From positions 620,001 through 684,000 of the forward strand of contig NZ_SBHM01000007.1 of assembly GCF_004028095.1 (NCBI RefSeq): a stretch of DNA of 64,000 nucleotides, in the 5' to 3' direction. Shown one piece after another: positions 18,301 to 25,943 of the stretch (its first letter is position 1; each line of letters begins with the position of its first letter). Position numbers and translations under genes: made by a program. The DNA is from Paenarthrobacter ureafaciens. GTDB lineage: Bacteria; Actinomycetota; Actinomycetes; Actinomycetales; Micrococcaceae. The notes beneath the pieces were generated by a model. That model saw nothing but the letters and a program-made list of their open reading frames with translations, ran no database searches and was not told where the DNA came from.

Positions 18301-18711
18301 AAGGTTCGGGAACGCATGGACGCCGAAGGCATTGAATACTGCTACCTCGATGGCAGCACCCGCAACCGCGGTGACGTGGTGAGCGAGTTCAAGAACGGGA
18401 CGGCTCCGGTCTTCCTGATCTCCCTGAAGGCCGGTGGATTCGGCCTCAACCTGACCGAGGCGGACTACGTCTTCCTTCTGGATCCGTGGTGGAATCCGGC
18501 ATCCGAAGCCCAGGCCGTGGACCGCACGCACCGGATCGGCCAAGCCAGGAACGTGATGGTTTACCGGCTGGTGGCCAAGGACACCATCGAGGAAAAGGTC
18601 ATGGCGTTGAAGGCCAAGAAGTCGCAACTTTTCGCGGACGTGATGGAAGGTGACGCCCTGGCCGGCGGCTCGTTGACGGCCGAGGACCTGGCAGCGCTGT
18701 TTGCGGAATAA
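15301..18711 (+). CDS. SWIM zinc-finger SNF2-family helicase-like ATPase
   Basis: Large 1136-aa DNA-dependent ATPase, possibly a DNA translocase in repair or nucleoid remodelling. An N-terminal SWIM zinc finger (CSCPVRKDCKH) lies near residues 79-89, followed by a long middle region. The SNF2 core starts near residue 660: DDMGLGKTVQ (motif I), LDEAQFVKN (motif II), AITGTPLENN (motif III); the second RecA domain has IFSQFTGF, SLKAGGFGLNLTEAD and DRTHRIGQ (motif VI). All ATPase motifs are intact. It is monocistronic, ending at a family B palindrome. Confidence 0.93.
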   Translation: MPSHPDDNWELAIQTPAINDRSLAAGLAYAMGSRVNGITFDSATGLLLGKVRGNGVQPYSTSAKLVRKPSGWSCTVGICSCPVRKDCKHVAALLFTAEDHPTIRAQLLAQSPGMQTANPSQATSRPAWELALNRLITKPGAPANPAGIQLALQFEVEEPAAHFSYTGRRDPARSVRQLKARPMMMGAKGKWIRGDVSWNNLSYISFRREFNEAQVEWLQTFMAAHGSPSGRHQPSGAMWLSLNDFAGKNLWSLLEEARKAGIPLIHTAGTEPVHVASQPAVVGLSLARTGREGSVDGKPDGGLQLSPSVTVDGEAVDPATVGFVGKPANGIFYTQSGADTLPGAPQQKNLITLAPLGGSLSDELLEFVTEGSTLEIPAEDEGRFLTSFYPKLRQSTPVQAADESVELPTLAVPTLSLLANYGNDHKVRLHWEWHYTSGTLVTAQPLWRHPDDRGYRDDAAEARILESLGHPWEIVPALAESSTGGWGAPRLTATAELSGLDTLAFTEEVLPALRQLPDVVVETSGDIADYREAEEAPVVSISTKETASGDWFDLGIVITLEGEPVSFAAVFSALAAGQTRMLLPSGAHFSLDLPELHQLRELIDEARSLQDNPDNKDGTLQISRFQVGLWDELAQLGIVDEQAAAWRESVGGLLDDGVTGLPLPAGLNAELRPYQLEGFNWLSFLYKHSLGGVLADDMGLGKTVQALALICAARELAASEGRDRAPFLVVAPTSVVSNWALEAQRFAPGLTVRTVSETFAKSGLLPSEALAGADVVITSYALFRIDYEAYAYFQWAGLMLDEAQFVKNHQSKAYQCARKLPARFKLAITGTPLENNLMEFWALTSIVAPGLFPSPKRFAENYQKPVEKNGDSAQLGKLRRRVRPLMMRRTKEQVIQDLPPKQEQVLEVVLNPRHQKVYQTHLQRERQKILGLIDDVNKNRFTIFQSLTVLRQLSLDASLVDSSMSAVRSSKLDVLFEQLEDIISEGHRTLIFSQFTGFLGKVRERMDAEGIEYCYLDGSTRNRGDVVSEFKNGTAPVFLISLKAGGFGLNLTEADYVFLLDPWWNPASEAQAVDRTHRIGQARNVMVYRLVAKDTIEEKVMALKAKKSQLFADVMEGDALAGGSLTAEDLAALFAE

Positions 18712-18718
18712 CTCCCAA

Positions 18719-18774
18719 CTGACTGGCATTAGCGGTTGTTCCCAGCCCTTTTGGCAACCACTACTGCCAGTCAG
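18719..18774. repeat. 56-bp palindromic repeat, family B, copy 2
   Basis: Outer arms CTGACTGGCA and TGCCAGTCAG are perfect inverted repeats, with inner arms GGTTGTT and GGCAACC. It lies between the convergent SNF2 and MFS genes and can serve as a bidirectional terminator. Copy 1 is at 4105..4160. Confidence 0.85.
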
Positions 18775-18786
18775 ATCTCGTGACGG

Positions 18787-19965
18787 TCAGTCGTCCAGGC
18801 GCACTCCGCGCAGCAGGATCATCGTCCCTCCCACCGCGACGGCCGATGCCAGGAACACTCCGGAGGCGCCCAAGCCCACAGCCACCACTCCGATGGCACT
18901 TGGCAGGACAACTTGCCCCACCCTGTTCCCCGCCAGTCGCAGGGCCAGGGCCCTCCCGCGTTGCCCTTCCGGAGCTTGCGCGGAGAGCCAGGACATGGTG
19001 AGCGGCTGGCCGATTCCCAGCCCCAAACCTAGGAACGCCATGACCACGAAGAGCAACCACTCCGGCATGGGGATCGCCGCCACAGCCAAGGCGACCGTCG
19101 AAACAGCGAGACTAAGAACAAGGAGTTTCAGCCGCCCGAGCCTGCGGGACACCCGTCCCAGGCCGAGCCTGGAAACCATGGAAAAGACTGCCCGGACGGT
19201 GAGCATCAGACCCACTGTGGCCGCGGTGAGTCCGCGCTCGGCACCCAGTGCGGGGAGGTAGACCACGGTGAGGTCGACGACGGCCAGCACTGTTGCGCTG
19301 GTGGCCAGCGCCCGCGCCACGCCTGGCACGCGCAACAGGGAGAAGGCGCTTCCGCGGGGAGCTCCGCCGCTGCGGGTGGCCCGCTTTCCACCACTGACCC
19401 GTGATGAGACCAGGAACGTCGTCCCGAACAGCACGAGCCCCATGCCGGCGGCCAAGAGGAAGATCGAGTGGGTGTCGGGCCGCACTGATTGACCTCCGAC
19501 CAACGAGATAGCCAGCGGCCCCAAGGCCTGGCCCAACGACGCTGCGAAGGTCAGGTAACCGAAAGCAGAGTCAAGACGGGACGAGGCAGCGTTATTCGCC
19601 ACCACGGCTTGCTGCCCCACCACGCACGCAAGCTGGCCCGCACCCAGGAGCGCTGTTCCCGCGATCAGCGCGGCCACGGACGACCCCCACAGCAACAGGA
19701 ACACCGAACAGGAAAGCACGACGGCGGAGCCCGCGGCCATCAGCCGACGCTCGCCAAGGCGGTCCACCAGGTTTCCGATGGGGAGGGCCAGCAACAACGG
19801 AAAGACTGCGTAACTGGCGGCCAGCACACCGAGCGCGAAGGCGGGAACGTCGAGTTCCAGGGCCCGGTATGTTGCAGCCGGCCTCACCAGGAAAGTGATG
19901 GCCTGAATCAGCGCCGAGTGAAGGAGGAGAGCAGTTGACGAGCGCCGCCCCAGTTCGCCGATCAT
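18787..19965 (-). CDS. MFS transporter
   Basis: 392-aa plasma-membrane transporter with about 12 hydrophobic segments and the MFS loop GNLVDRLGERR after helix 2. It is the second gene of an operon with a GntR-family regulator: its ATG overlaps the regulator's stop codon by 4 bp (ATGA). The pairing suggests an exporter induced by the ligand sensed by GntR. The substrate is unknown. Confidence 0.83.
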   Translation of the reverse strand: MIGELGRRSSTALLLHSALIQAITFLVRPAATYRALELDVPAFALGVLAASYAVFPLLLALPIGNLVDRLGERRLMAAGSAVVLSCSVFLLLWGSSVAALIAGTALLGAGQLACVVGQQAVVANNAASSRLDSAFGYLTFAASLGQALGPLAISLVGGQSVRPDTHSIFLLAAGMGLVLFGTTFLVSSRVSGGKRATRSGGAPRGSAFSLLRVPGVARALATSATVLAVVDLTVVYLPALGAERGLTAATVGLMLTVRAVFSMVSRLGLGRVSRRLGRLKLLVLSLAVSTVALAVAAIPMPEWLLFVVMAFLGLGLGIGQPLTMSWLSAQAPEGQRGRALALRLAGNRVGQVVLPSAIGVVAVGLGASGVFLASAVAVGGTMILLRGVRLDD

Positions 19966-20627
19966 TCGACGTCAAGTCCCTTGTCTGCGATGACGCGCAG
20001 AGTCTCGTCACGGGCTCCAATGACGTGATCGAAGGCTATCTTCGCCGCACGCTCCGGGTCCTTGGCCGCCAAGGCTTCCACCAAAGCCCGGTGGTCCGCT
20101 AAGGCTTCCTCCCGACGTTCCGGTGAGTTGTTGGTGAAGTACCGGTACCGCTCAACGTGGCTGGCAATCTGCTCGTGGAATCGAAGTGCCCAGGAGTTGC
20201 CGGCGATGTCTGCAATGGTGGCGTGGAGGGTCACTCCATGCCTCATGGCCTCATCCGCGAATCCGACCATGGCTGCGTTTCGGTCCAGGATTCCCCGTAG
20301 TTTTTCGATGTGTTCGGTGGTGGCCTTGGCGCAGGCTTCGCGGGCCATCAATGACTCAAGGGCAGCCCTGACGTCATACAGCTCGGAGACCGCCTTCTCA
20401 TCAAGCAACGGAACCAGGACGCCGCCAGTTGGCTGTTGCTCAAGAAGGCTCTCCGAAATGAGTCTCCTGATCGCTTCTCTCAGTGGGGTCCGGCTGACCT
20501 GCAGTGCTGCAGCCATCGCGGGCTCGAAGATACGGGTCCCGGGCTTCAACTCCAGATCGAGGATTTGCCGCTTGAGCTCGGTGTAGACGAGGTTCGCCCC
20601 GGTGTTCCGAAGCCGTGATTCTGCCAT
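19962..20627 (-). CDS. GntR-family regulator, FadR/FCD subfamily
   Basis: 221-aa transcriptional regulator. Residues about 10-75 form the GntR winged helix with LKPGTRIFEPAMAAALQVSRTP and LREAIRRL; residues about 90-215 form the all-helical FCD ligand domain with metal-binding-type His and Asp residues (DEAMRHGVTLHATIADIAG). I placed the start at ATG 20627, since the upstream extension runs into the operator region. It is co-transcribed with the MFS gene that it overlaps and is probably autoregulated through the TGTATACA site upstream. Confidence 0.9.
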   Translation of the reverse strand: MAESRLRNTGANLVYTELKRQILDLELKPGTRIFEPAMAAALQVSRTPLREAIRRLISESLLEQQPTGGVLVPLLDEKAVSELYDVRAALESLMAREACAKATTEHIEKLRGILDRNAAMVGFADEAMRHGVTLHATIADIAGNSWALRFHEQIASHVERYRYFTNNSPERREEALADHRALVEALAAKDPERAAKIAFDHVIGARDETLRVIADKGLDVE

Positions 20628-20656
20628 GCTGCCGCCAAAGTAAGAGTGAAGTGTAC

Positions 20657-20674
20657 TTGTATACATCTATACAT
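20657..20674. promoter_or_regulatory. candidate GntR operator
   Basis: TTGTATACATCTATACAT contains the perfect dyad TGTATACA plus a second TATACAT half 8 bp further on. It lies 30 bases upstream of the GntR start. FCD-type regulators commonly bind TNGTNNNACNA-like dyads, which this fits. Confidence 0.6.
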
Positions 20675-20715
20675 CGCTTCTGCTGTGGACCAAAAAGAGC
20701 GCCTAAATGAGCGCT

Positions 20716-20745
20716 TATTCGCACTTAAACTGTAAAATGCGAATA
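20716..20745. promoter_or_regulatory. inverted repeat over the fic promoter
   Basis: TATTCGCA (20716-20723) and TGCGAATA (20738-20745) are perfect 8-bp arms separated by 14 bp. A possible -10 box TAAAAT (20733-20738) sits in the spacer and right arm. It could be an operator for the C-terminal winged helix of the Fic protein or for the divergent regulator. Confidence 0.55.
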
Positions 20746-20776
20746 GGGGGCAGCTAAATCACTGTTAGGAGGGGTG

Positions 20777-21961
20777 ATGGGAGGTTGGCCAGCGCACGGG
20801 AGGCGCGTCATGCCATGGAAATCTTCCGGGCGTCCGCCCCGCGAAGACAGGATGTTTACCGAAGTTGAGGTATCGCTTCCTCCGCACATTGCGGATCTGG
20901 GGTTCGAGCCGAGCCGGGAGACCGTTGTAGCTCTCGAAGAGGCAGCCGCTGCCATTGCATCGCTGGATGTCACGGCAGGGTCCCGGATGGCGGCAATCAG
21001 CGACTTCCTCCTGCGGAGTGAGGCAGTGTCCTCGTCGAAGATCGAACACGTCGACGCGAATCGCAACGACTACGCGCGGGCACTGGTAGGTCTGAAAGCA
21101 TCCGATCAGGCCAAGTCGATGGTAGCCGCCGCCGAGGCTGTGCAGAGCATGATCAACGACGCCGGGGTAGCAGGTGAAGTCCGGATGGAGTCGCTTCTCA
21201 AAGCACACAGGACATTGATGAAGGATGACCCGCTGGACGGACACAACGCCGGCTCTTTCCGCGAGGTGCAGAACTGGATCGGGGGCAGCGATTATTCCCC
21301 GCGAGGAGCAGTCCATGTTCCTCCCCCACCCGGGATGGTCCGGGAACTCATGGACGACCTCATGGCCTTCTGTCAGCGCAAAGACATCCCGATCATGGCA
21401 CAGGCAGCCATTGCGCATGCACATTTTGAATCCATCCACCCGTTTACTGACGGCAACGGCCGCATCGGCAGGGCCCTGATTGGGGCCGTCTCGCGTCGAC
21501 GGGGACTAACCAGGAACACTGTGACCCCAGTTGCCTCCGCAATGGTGGCTGACGTCGAAACCTACTTCGCGTTATTGAACAACTACCGCGACGGGGATGT
21601 CGATCCTTTCGTGCTCTATCTAGCCAAGTCGTCAGTTCGAGCTGCGGATGCTGCGCGCGAATCCGTTACCGCACTGGACGCGCTGCCTGCAGCATGGACA
21701 GAGGTCGTTCGTCCCCGCAAGGGTTCGGCCGACGAAAGGATTCTGACTTGGCTCTTGGAACGCCCTGTCTTTGAGGCGCACAGTGCCGCGTATGCCGCGG
21801 GGATCGACGAGCGCTCTGTTTATAGGGTCCTTGACCGGCTGACAGACGCCGGAGTACTCTCCCTGATCACGCAGTCGCAGCGAAATCGCGCTTGGGCGGC
21901 AACGGAAGTCTTGGACGAGGTCGACCGGCTCAACCGTCGTCTGGCAAATCGCGATTATTGA
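20777..21961 (+). CDS. Fic-family protein (probable AMP-transferase) with C-terminal winged helix
   Basis: 394-aa Fic protein that would transfer AMP or a related nucleotide part to protein hydroxyls. The core motif HPFTDGNGRIGR is complete near residue 220, including catalytic His. An N-terminal inhibitory helix is visible as SSSKIEH (residues about 83-89), an S-x3-E pattern with His where Gly or Asn is usual. The last 80 residues look like a winged helix (AAGIDERSVYRVLDRLTDAG), suggesting DNA binding or autoregulation. AGGAGGGG lies before ATG 20777; ATG 20810, with GGGAGG at better spacing, is an alternative start. No partner antitoxin gene is adjacent. Confidence 0.9.
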   Translation: MGGWPAHGRRVMPWKSSGRPPREDRMFTEVEVSLPPHIADLGFEPSRETVVALEEAAAAIASLDVTAGSRMAAISDFLLRSEAVSSSKIEHVDANRNDYARALVGLKASDQAKSMVAAAEAVQSMINDAGVAGEVRMESLLKAHRTLMKDDPLDGHNAGSFREVQNWIGGSDYSPRGAVHVPPPPGMVRELMDDLMAFCQRKDIPIMAQAAIAHAHFESIHPFTDGNGRIGRALIGAVSRRRGLTRNTVTPVASAMVADVETYFALLNNYRDGDVDPFVLYLAKSSVRAADAARESVTALDALPAAWTEVVRPRKGSADERILTWLLERPVFEAHSAAYAAGIDERSVYRVLDRLTDAGVLSLITQSQRNRAWAATEVLDEVDRLNRRLANRDY

Positions 21962-22015
21962 GTACCTCAGCCCCGCGCCCACCGGTACGGAGTGGTGAAA
22001 GCCTACGCACAAAAA

Positions 22016-22106
22016 ACGCTCTCTCACTTATGGCCCCGATTCGGCGTTTCCTCTGTCATCGAGTGAGAGAGGAAACGCGAAAAGGGGCCGTTATGTGAGA
22101 GAGCGT
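22016..22106. repeat. 91-bp long palindrome, family C
   Basis: Outer arms ACGCTCTCTCACTTATGGCC and GGCCGTTATGTGAGAGAGCG pair almost perfectly; inner arms GCGTTTCCTCT and AGAGGAAACGC form a second stem. It lies between the convergent fic and lipoprotein genes. Only one copy is in the window; its architecture parallels families A and B. Confidence 0.8.
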
Positions 22107-22122
22107 CCGGAAGGGGTGCCGG

Positions 22123-22467
22123 CTACTGGGCGCCGCGGCAGAGTTCGCCGTACTTGGTGCCGGCTTCCTGGTAGGCGGTGGTCAGCTCGCCGAGCTTGGC
22201 TTCATCGGGATCGGACTTGGCCTGCTCGTCGAGGAAATCCAGGATGGAGGTCACCACGGGCTTCATCTCCTCGGAAGCCACGGCCTGGATGGGACGGATG
22301 GCGTTGGCCACGCGGTTGGTTGCCGTCTTGTTCGATTCCTGGGTGAGCCCGGAAGCGGCGGCGGCCATCCTGTCGCAGGTCTGCGCGGTGGTCAGCTGCG
22401 GTGCTGAGCAGGCGGAGGCCGAGGCAAGCAGCCCGGCAGCGATCAGGACAGTGGTGAGTTTCTTCAT
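22123..22467 (-). CDS. small secreted lipoprotein, function unknown
   Basis: 114-aa protein with a lipoprotein signal peptide (MKKLTTVLIAAGLLASASAC, acylated Cys at residue 20). The mature part is mostly helical with two further cysteines (QTCDRMAAA and YGELCRGAQ) that may form a disulfide. I recognise no catalytic motif. Start at ATG 22467, with GAGGGA upstream, because the signal peptide begins there. It is monocistronic. Confidence 0.8.
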   Translation of the reverse strand: MKKLTTVLIAAGLLASASACSAPQLTTAQTCDRMAAAASGLTQESNKTATNRVANAIRPIQAVASEEMKPVVTSILDFLDEQAKSDPDEAKLGELTTAYQEAGTKYGELCRGAQ

Positions 22468-22573
22468 GATTCCCTCAATGGTCGACGTCCCTTCGATTGT
22501 AATCAGAGCCCCGCAATGCCTGCGCATCGGGACAACTTAGAGACCTGACCGGTGCTGCCCTAGGCTGGGTGGC

Positions 22574-23224
22574 ATGGCGATCATTCACAAGGCAACCCTG
22601 TCCCCCAGCAAGCTCGAGCTCATCGCTGACTACCTGCCGAAGCAGCCGTGGTTCATCCAGGAGGGCGAACCGGAGCTGGTGGGCGCCTACCGCTTTGACG
22701 ATCCCGCCGGTGAAGTCGGAATCGAAACCCACGTCGTCTCAGCCGGCGACCGCATCTACCAGGTTCCCCTCAGCTACCGCGGCTACGAGCTGGCCGGTGC
22801 GAACGACTGGCTGATCGGCACCATGGACCACTCCGTCCTTGGGAAGCGCTGGGTCTACGACGCCTGCGCCGACCCCGTCTACATCAAAGCGCTGGCCACT
22901 GCCATCCTCACCGGGCAGAAAGAGGCCGAACAGTTCGTGGACGGCGAGTCCCAGCCCCGCCCGAGCACAGTTTCGGTGCAAGGAACGGGAATGCTCGACG
23001 GCGGCCTGCCCGCCTTGAGCGCTTCGGCGCCGGTATCGGGAAGCGGTGTGACCATCATTGACGCGGGAAGCCTCCGCCTGAAAGTAAACCGCGTAGTGGA
23101 AGTCGCCGTCGATGCCGCTGTCAACACTGCCGCGGCACCGGAACTTCACACCGAGCTGGCCCTCACGGGAACCTGGGAAGGGCTTGAAAACCCGGTCGAG
23201 TTGGCTTCGGTAATCCGCGACTAA
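22574..23224 (+). CDS. maltokinase N-cap-like domain protein (CG0192-related)
   Basis: 216-aa cytoplasmic protein resembling the N-terminal cap domain of actinobacterial maltokinases and the CG0192 family: MAIIHKATLSPSKLELIADYL, then VPLSYRGYEL and a WVYDACADPVY segment. No kinase catalytic lobe is present, so it is unlikely to phosphorylate anything on its own. The C-terminal 80 residues are a beta-rich extension. Assignment rests on recalled family resemblance and is tentative. Confidence 0.6.
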   Translation: MAIIHKATLSPSKLELIADYLPKQPWFIQEGEPELVGAYRFDDPAGEVGIETHVVSAGDRIYQVPLSYRGYELAGANDWLIGTMDHSVLGKRWVYDACADPVYIKALATAILTGQKEAEQFVDGESQPRPSTVSVQGTGMLDGGLPALSASAPVSGSGVTIIDAGSLRLKVNRVVEVAVDAAVNTAAAPELHTELALTGTWEGLENPVELASVIRD

Positions 23225-23314
23225 GCTGCGCGCGCAGAGTCACCTGTTCCTGAAGGAGTTGGCGGCGTAGGCTGGCCGTCGAAGCACAAGCACATCCCTC
23301 TCCCAGGAGTCCTC

Positions 23315-23758
23315 ATGCACAAGCCGCAGACCGTCATTTCCGCAGCCCAGGAGCTCGCAGGCGAGTGGGTCAGGCACGCTGCTGACGGGAAGGCCTCGCA
23401 GTCCGATGCAGTGGTGGGCTGGGCCCTCTCCCGCATCAACCACGCCGACGTGCCGTCCGTTGTGCAGGGAGTGATGATGACGCTCACCGGCAACCGCAGG
23501 ACGGCGCGGAAAGCCCGCCGTGCAGCGGACAAGGCGGTCAAACGGGCCACTCAGGCCCTTGCTGACCGTCGCCTGGGGTCAGCGGGAAGGACTCCTTCGC
23601 GCCGAGGTTTGTGGTTGACGTTCATTGCCGCAGCAGGTCTTTCCGCGGGTGCCGTTTTCCTCTGGCGGACGCTGCTCCCTCAAGGAGAACCCACGCCCGT
23701 TTCCGCTTCGGAGACGGGGGCCAACCACGCGGCTTCGTCACAAGAGGGCACGAACTAG
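23315..23758 (+). CDS. hypothetical single-pass membrane protein
   Basis: 147-aa protein. The first 90 residues are helical and basic (RRTARKARRAADKAVKRATQ), then one transmembrane helix near residues 98-116 (GLWLTFIAAAGLSAGAVFLW) and a short Ser/Thr/Glu-rich tail. I recognise no family. The start has GGGAGTCCTC-type spacing but no strong ribosome site. Its stop overlaps the convergent DUF3040 gene by 4 bp. Confidence 0.6.
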   Translation: MHKPQTVISAAQELAGEWVRHAADGKASQSDAVVGWALSRINHADVPSVVQGVMMTLTGNRRTARKARRAADKAVKRATQALADRRLGSAGRTPSRRGLWLTFIAAAGLSAGAVFLWRTLLPQGEPTPVSASETGANHAASSQEGTN

Positions 23759-24090
23759 TCCGGCCAGAGCCGCTTGGGGCCGGTCTGATCGTTCCGGTCC
23801 CCACCGTCGTCCCGGCGGAGGCGCCGACGAAATACCAGCCTGCTCAACAACACATAAGCCCCCGCACCCGCTACGAGGAAACCCGCGACACCCACAATCA
23901 GGATCTGCGTGGCGATCCCGGCGATGATCAAGGCGAATCCGGCAAGGACACCCAGCACGCCCATGACCGTCCTGGCCGCCGTCCCCCGCAGGCGGCCTGA
24001 CTTCAGCTGCAGGTCCAAGTCGGGGTCCGACGCGGCCAGGCCCCGTTCGAGTTCTTCCAAACTCCTGCGTTCTTCATCCGACAAAGACAT
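23755..24090 (-). CDS. DUF3040 family membrane protein
   Basis: 111-aa protein with the DUF3040 pattern: an acidic N-terminus MSLSDEERRSLEELERGLAA, a basic loop, then two transmembrane helices (residues about 40-62 and 65-85) and a charged C-terminus. This family is restricted to actinobacteria and has no proven role. Confidence 0.85.
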   Translation of the reverse strand: MSLSDEERRSLEELERGLAASDPDLDLQLKSGRLRGTAARTVMGVLGVLAGFALIIAGIATQILIVGVAGFLVAGAGAYVLLSRLVFRRRLRRDDGGDRNDQTGPKRLWPD

Positions 24091-24318
24091 CGGAATCTAC
24101 CTCACCTACGGCTCCCGTTTCTGACGCTGGAGCCCTCTTGCCGGGCGCGGGCACTGCTTGCCGTACCTTGCCTTCATTATCTGCCGAATCCGGGGTACTA
24201 GCCACTGGGCAGGTTCAGGCTAAAGCTACCGCAGTGCATGACCGGAGCTGACTGTGGCACCCTGAAGGGGTAGTTCCCAGCACGCGTACGGACAACCAAC
24301 TGGAAGGCACTTCTTCCC
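24091..24318. other. gene-free stretch
   Basis: 228 bases between the divergent DUF3040 gene and the next hypothetical gene. It presumably carries both promoters. I see no repeat, RNA gene or conserved site in it. Confidence 0.5.
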
Positions 24319-24732
24319 ATGGCACGACGAACTGCAAGAATCCGGAACAACACTGCACAAGCAACACGACCCAAGCGTGGGCGGGCTGCATGGCTGATCC
24401 TCACGGCCCTCGTTGCCGGTGTGGCAGGGGGCATCTTTGCACGGCGGGCGGCTGTCCCTGCCGGCAACAGCCAACCGGGTAAACGGGCGGCAACGGAACC
24501 TGTGGGCACCAACACGCCGGACGTGCTGCTCCCACGGACTGAACCGGTAGAGATCTCGACCCGGATGCGTCCTGGCGAGTGGACCGAGGAATCCTTGCAG
24601 GCCCACATCGAGGATTACCGCCGGCAGATCCGGAACATGGGCGCCACTGACGCGGAAATCGTGACGAACGTCGAGCGGACGGAGGAAGGCGCGGCCCGGG
24701 TAGTTGTCAGCTGGAACCGAACGGGCCTCTGA
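24319..24732 (+). CDS. hypothetical single-pass membrane or secreted protein
   Basis: 137-aa protein with a basic N-terminus and one hydrophobic helix (AAWLILTALVAGVAGGIFA, residues about 23-41), followed by a soluble acidic domain ending in VVVSWNRTGL. The helix could be a membrane anchor or an uncleaved signal. No family is recognised. ATG 24319 has a GGAAGG site nine bases upstream. Confidence 0.6.
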   Translation: MARRTARIRNNTAQATRPKRGRAAWLILTALVAGVAGGIFARRAAVPAGNSQPGKRAATEPVGTNTPDVLLPRTEPVEISTRMRPGEWTEESLQAHIEDYRRQIRNMGATDAEIVTNVERTEEGAARVVVSWNRTGL

Positions 24733-24807
24733 GGCAACCGGCTGGGCTCACACAGTCGGTCCACCACAGCCCGTCACATCAGCGCCACCCAGGCGCATAC
24801 TGTCGGT

Positions 24808-25206
24808 ATGACCGATCGTGAAGATTTCCTGGCCTGGGTAACGTCCGATCTTCGGCACGCCGAACAGGCCCTGCATAACGGCGATCCAGAACCCCGCCGG
24901 GCCGTCTGGTCGCGCAAAGAACCAGTGAGCGTGATGGGTGCTTGGCGGAATGCCTTGGGACAGCTCGCCCTGCACGACCTTTTCACGCATTTGGGCGAGA
25001 GCTTCTCAGACTGCGTGTCCTACGAGTTCGAGCTCCAGAGCTACGACGTCGTGGGCGACATGGCCTACACCGTCGGCCTCGAACACACCTCAACGTCCGT
25101 TAACGGCGAGGCCCGCAGCTACGTGCTGCGGGCTACCCAGGTGTATCGGCGCGAAGACGGACAGTGGAAGGTGGTACACCGGCACGCGGACACCGTGGGC
25201 GGCTAA
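24808..25206 (+). CDS. SnoaL/NTF2-like domain protein
   Basis: 132-aa cytoplasmic protein with the compact alpha+beta pattern of the NTF2-like (DUF4440/SnoaL_3) superfamily: a helical start (REDFLAWVTSDLRHAEQALHNG), then strands including AYTVGLEHTSTSVNG and the family-typical ending RREDGQWKVVHRHADTV. Ligand and role are unknown. It converges with an IclR gene, overlapping by 4 bp. Confidence 0.75.
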   Translation: MTDREDFLAWVTSDLRHAEQALHNGDPEPRRAVWSRKEPVSVMGAWRNALGQLALHDLFTHLGESFSDCVSYEFELQSYDVVGDMAYTVGLEHTSTSVNGEARSYVLRATQVYRREDGQWKVVHRHADTVGG

Positions 25207-25943
25207 AGCTTTGCCGAGACTTCCTGCGCTGCTTCACGCAGCAGGTCCGCGTATTCGTTTCGGTGCGGCAGGACGTCGTCCCGGAGCCCGGCGACGGAGA
25301 GGGCCCCCCGCAGGACACCGTTGGAATCGAACAGCGGCACGCCCAGCGCCGCTACGCCGAGGGTAACGTCTTCGTCAGACAAGCTGAAGCCGCGTTCGCG
25401 GATCAGCGCGGCATCGGCCTCGAGTTGCTCGGCACTGGTAAGGGTCTGGGGAGTGAATTCCTGAAGGGGGGCAGCCTCCAAGACCCTGTTGCGAAGGGAA
25501 TTGTCGTAAGCCAGGATCGCCCGGGAGGTCGCGCCGGCGTGGGGCGGGAGACTTCCTCCGGGTTTAAGCAGCATCAGCGTGACCTTTGTGCCCTCGACCC
25601 AGTCCAGGCACACCACCCGCCGGTCACGGAGGGAGCAGAGGTAGACGGTTTGGCCCGTCACGTCGTTGAGCCGCTGCATTGCAGAACGGGCTGCTCCGAC
25701 TTCCGGAATTCCTTTGAGCGCTGCGGTGGCGAGGTGAAGGATCCCGGTGCCCAGCTGGGCGCGCCCGTCTTCCCGAACAGTCACCAGGCCTACGTGCGCC
25801 AGCGCATCCAACAGACGGTAGACACTGGGCCGCGGCATGGAGATGGCATCGGCAATGTCAGCGACGCTCATTGGCCCGGTATCAGCCAACGCGTTCAAAA
25901 GGTCGGCACTGTTGGCCATGACTTTAATGGGCTTTGCGGGCAT
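25203..25943 (-). CDS. IclR-family regulator 2 of a tandem pair
   Basis: 246-aa repressor/activator of sugar or aromatic catabolism. An N-terminal winged helix (MSVADIADAISMPRPSVYRLLDAL, residues about 25-48) is followed by the IclR effector domain (SRAILAYDNS, LSDEDVTLGVAALGVPLFDSNG). It is downstream of a second IclR gene: the upstream stop TGA and this ATG share one base, so they are translationally coupled and may form heteromers. It is transcribed away from the zinc dehydrogenase operon that the pair probably controls. Confidence 0.9.
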   Translation of the reverse strand: MPAKPIKVMANSADLLNALADTGPMSVADIADAISMPRPSVYRLLDALAHVGLVTVREDGRAQLGTGILHLATAALKGIPEVGAARSAMQRLNDVTGQTVYLCSLRDRRVVCLDWVEGTKVTLMLLKPGGSLPPHAGATSRAILAYDNSLRNRVLEAAPLQEFTPQTLTSAEQLEADAALIRERGFSLSDEDVTLGVAALGVPLFDSNGVLRGALSVAGLRDDVLPHRNEYADLLREAAQEVSAKL

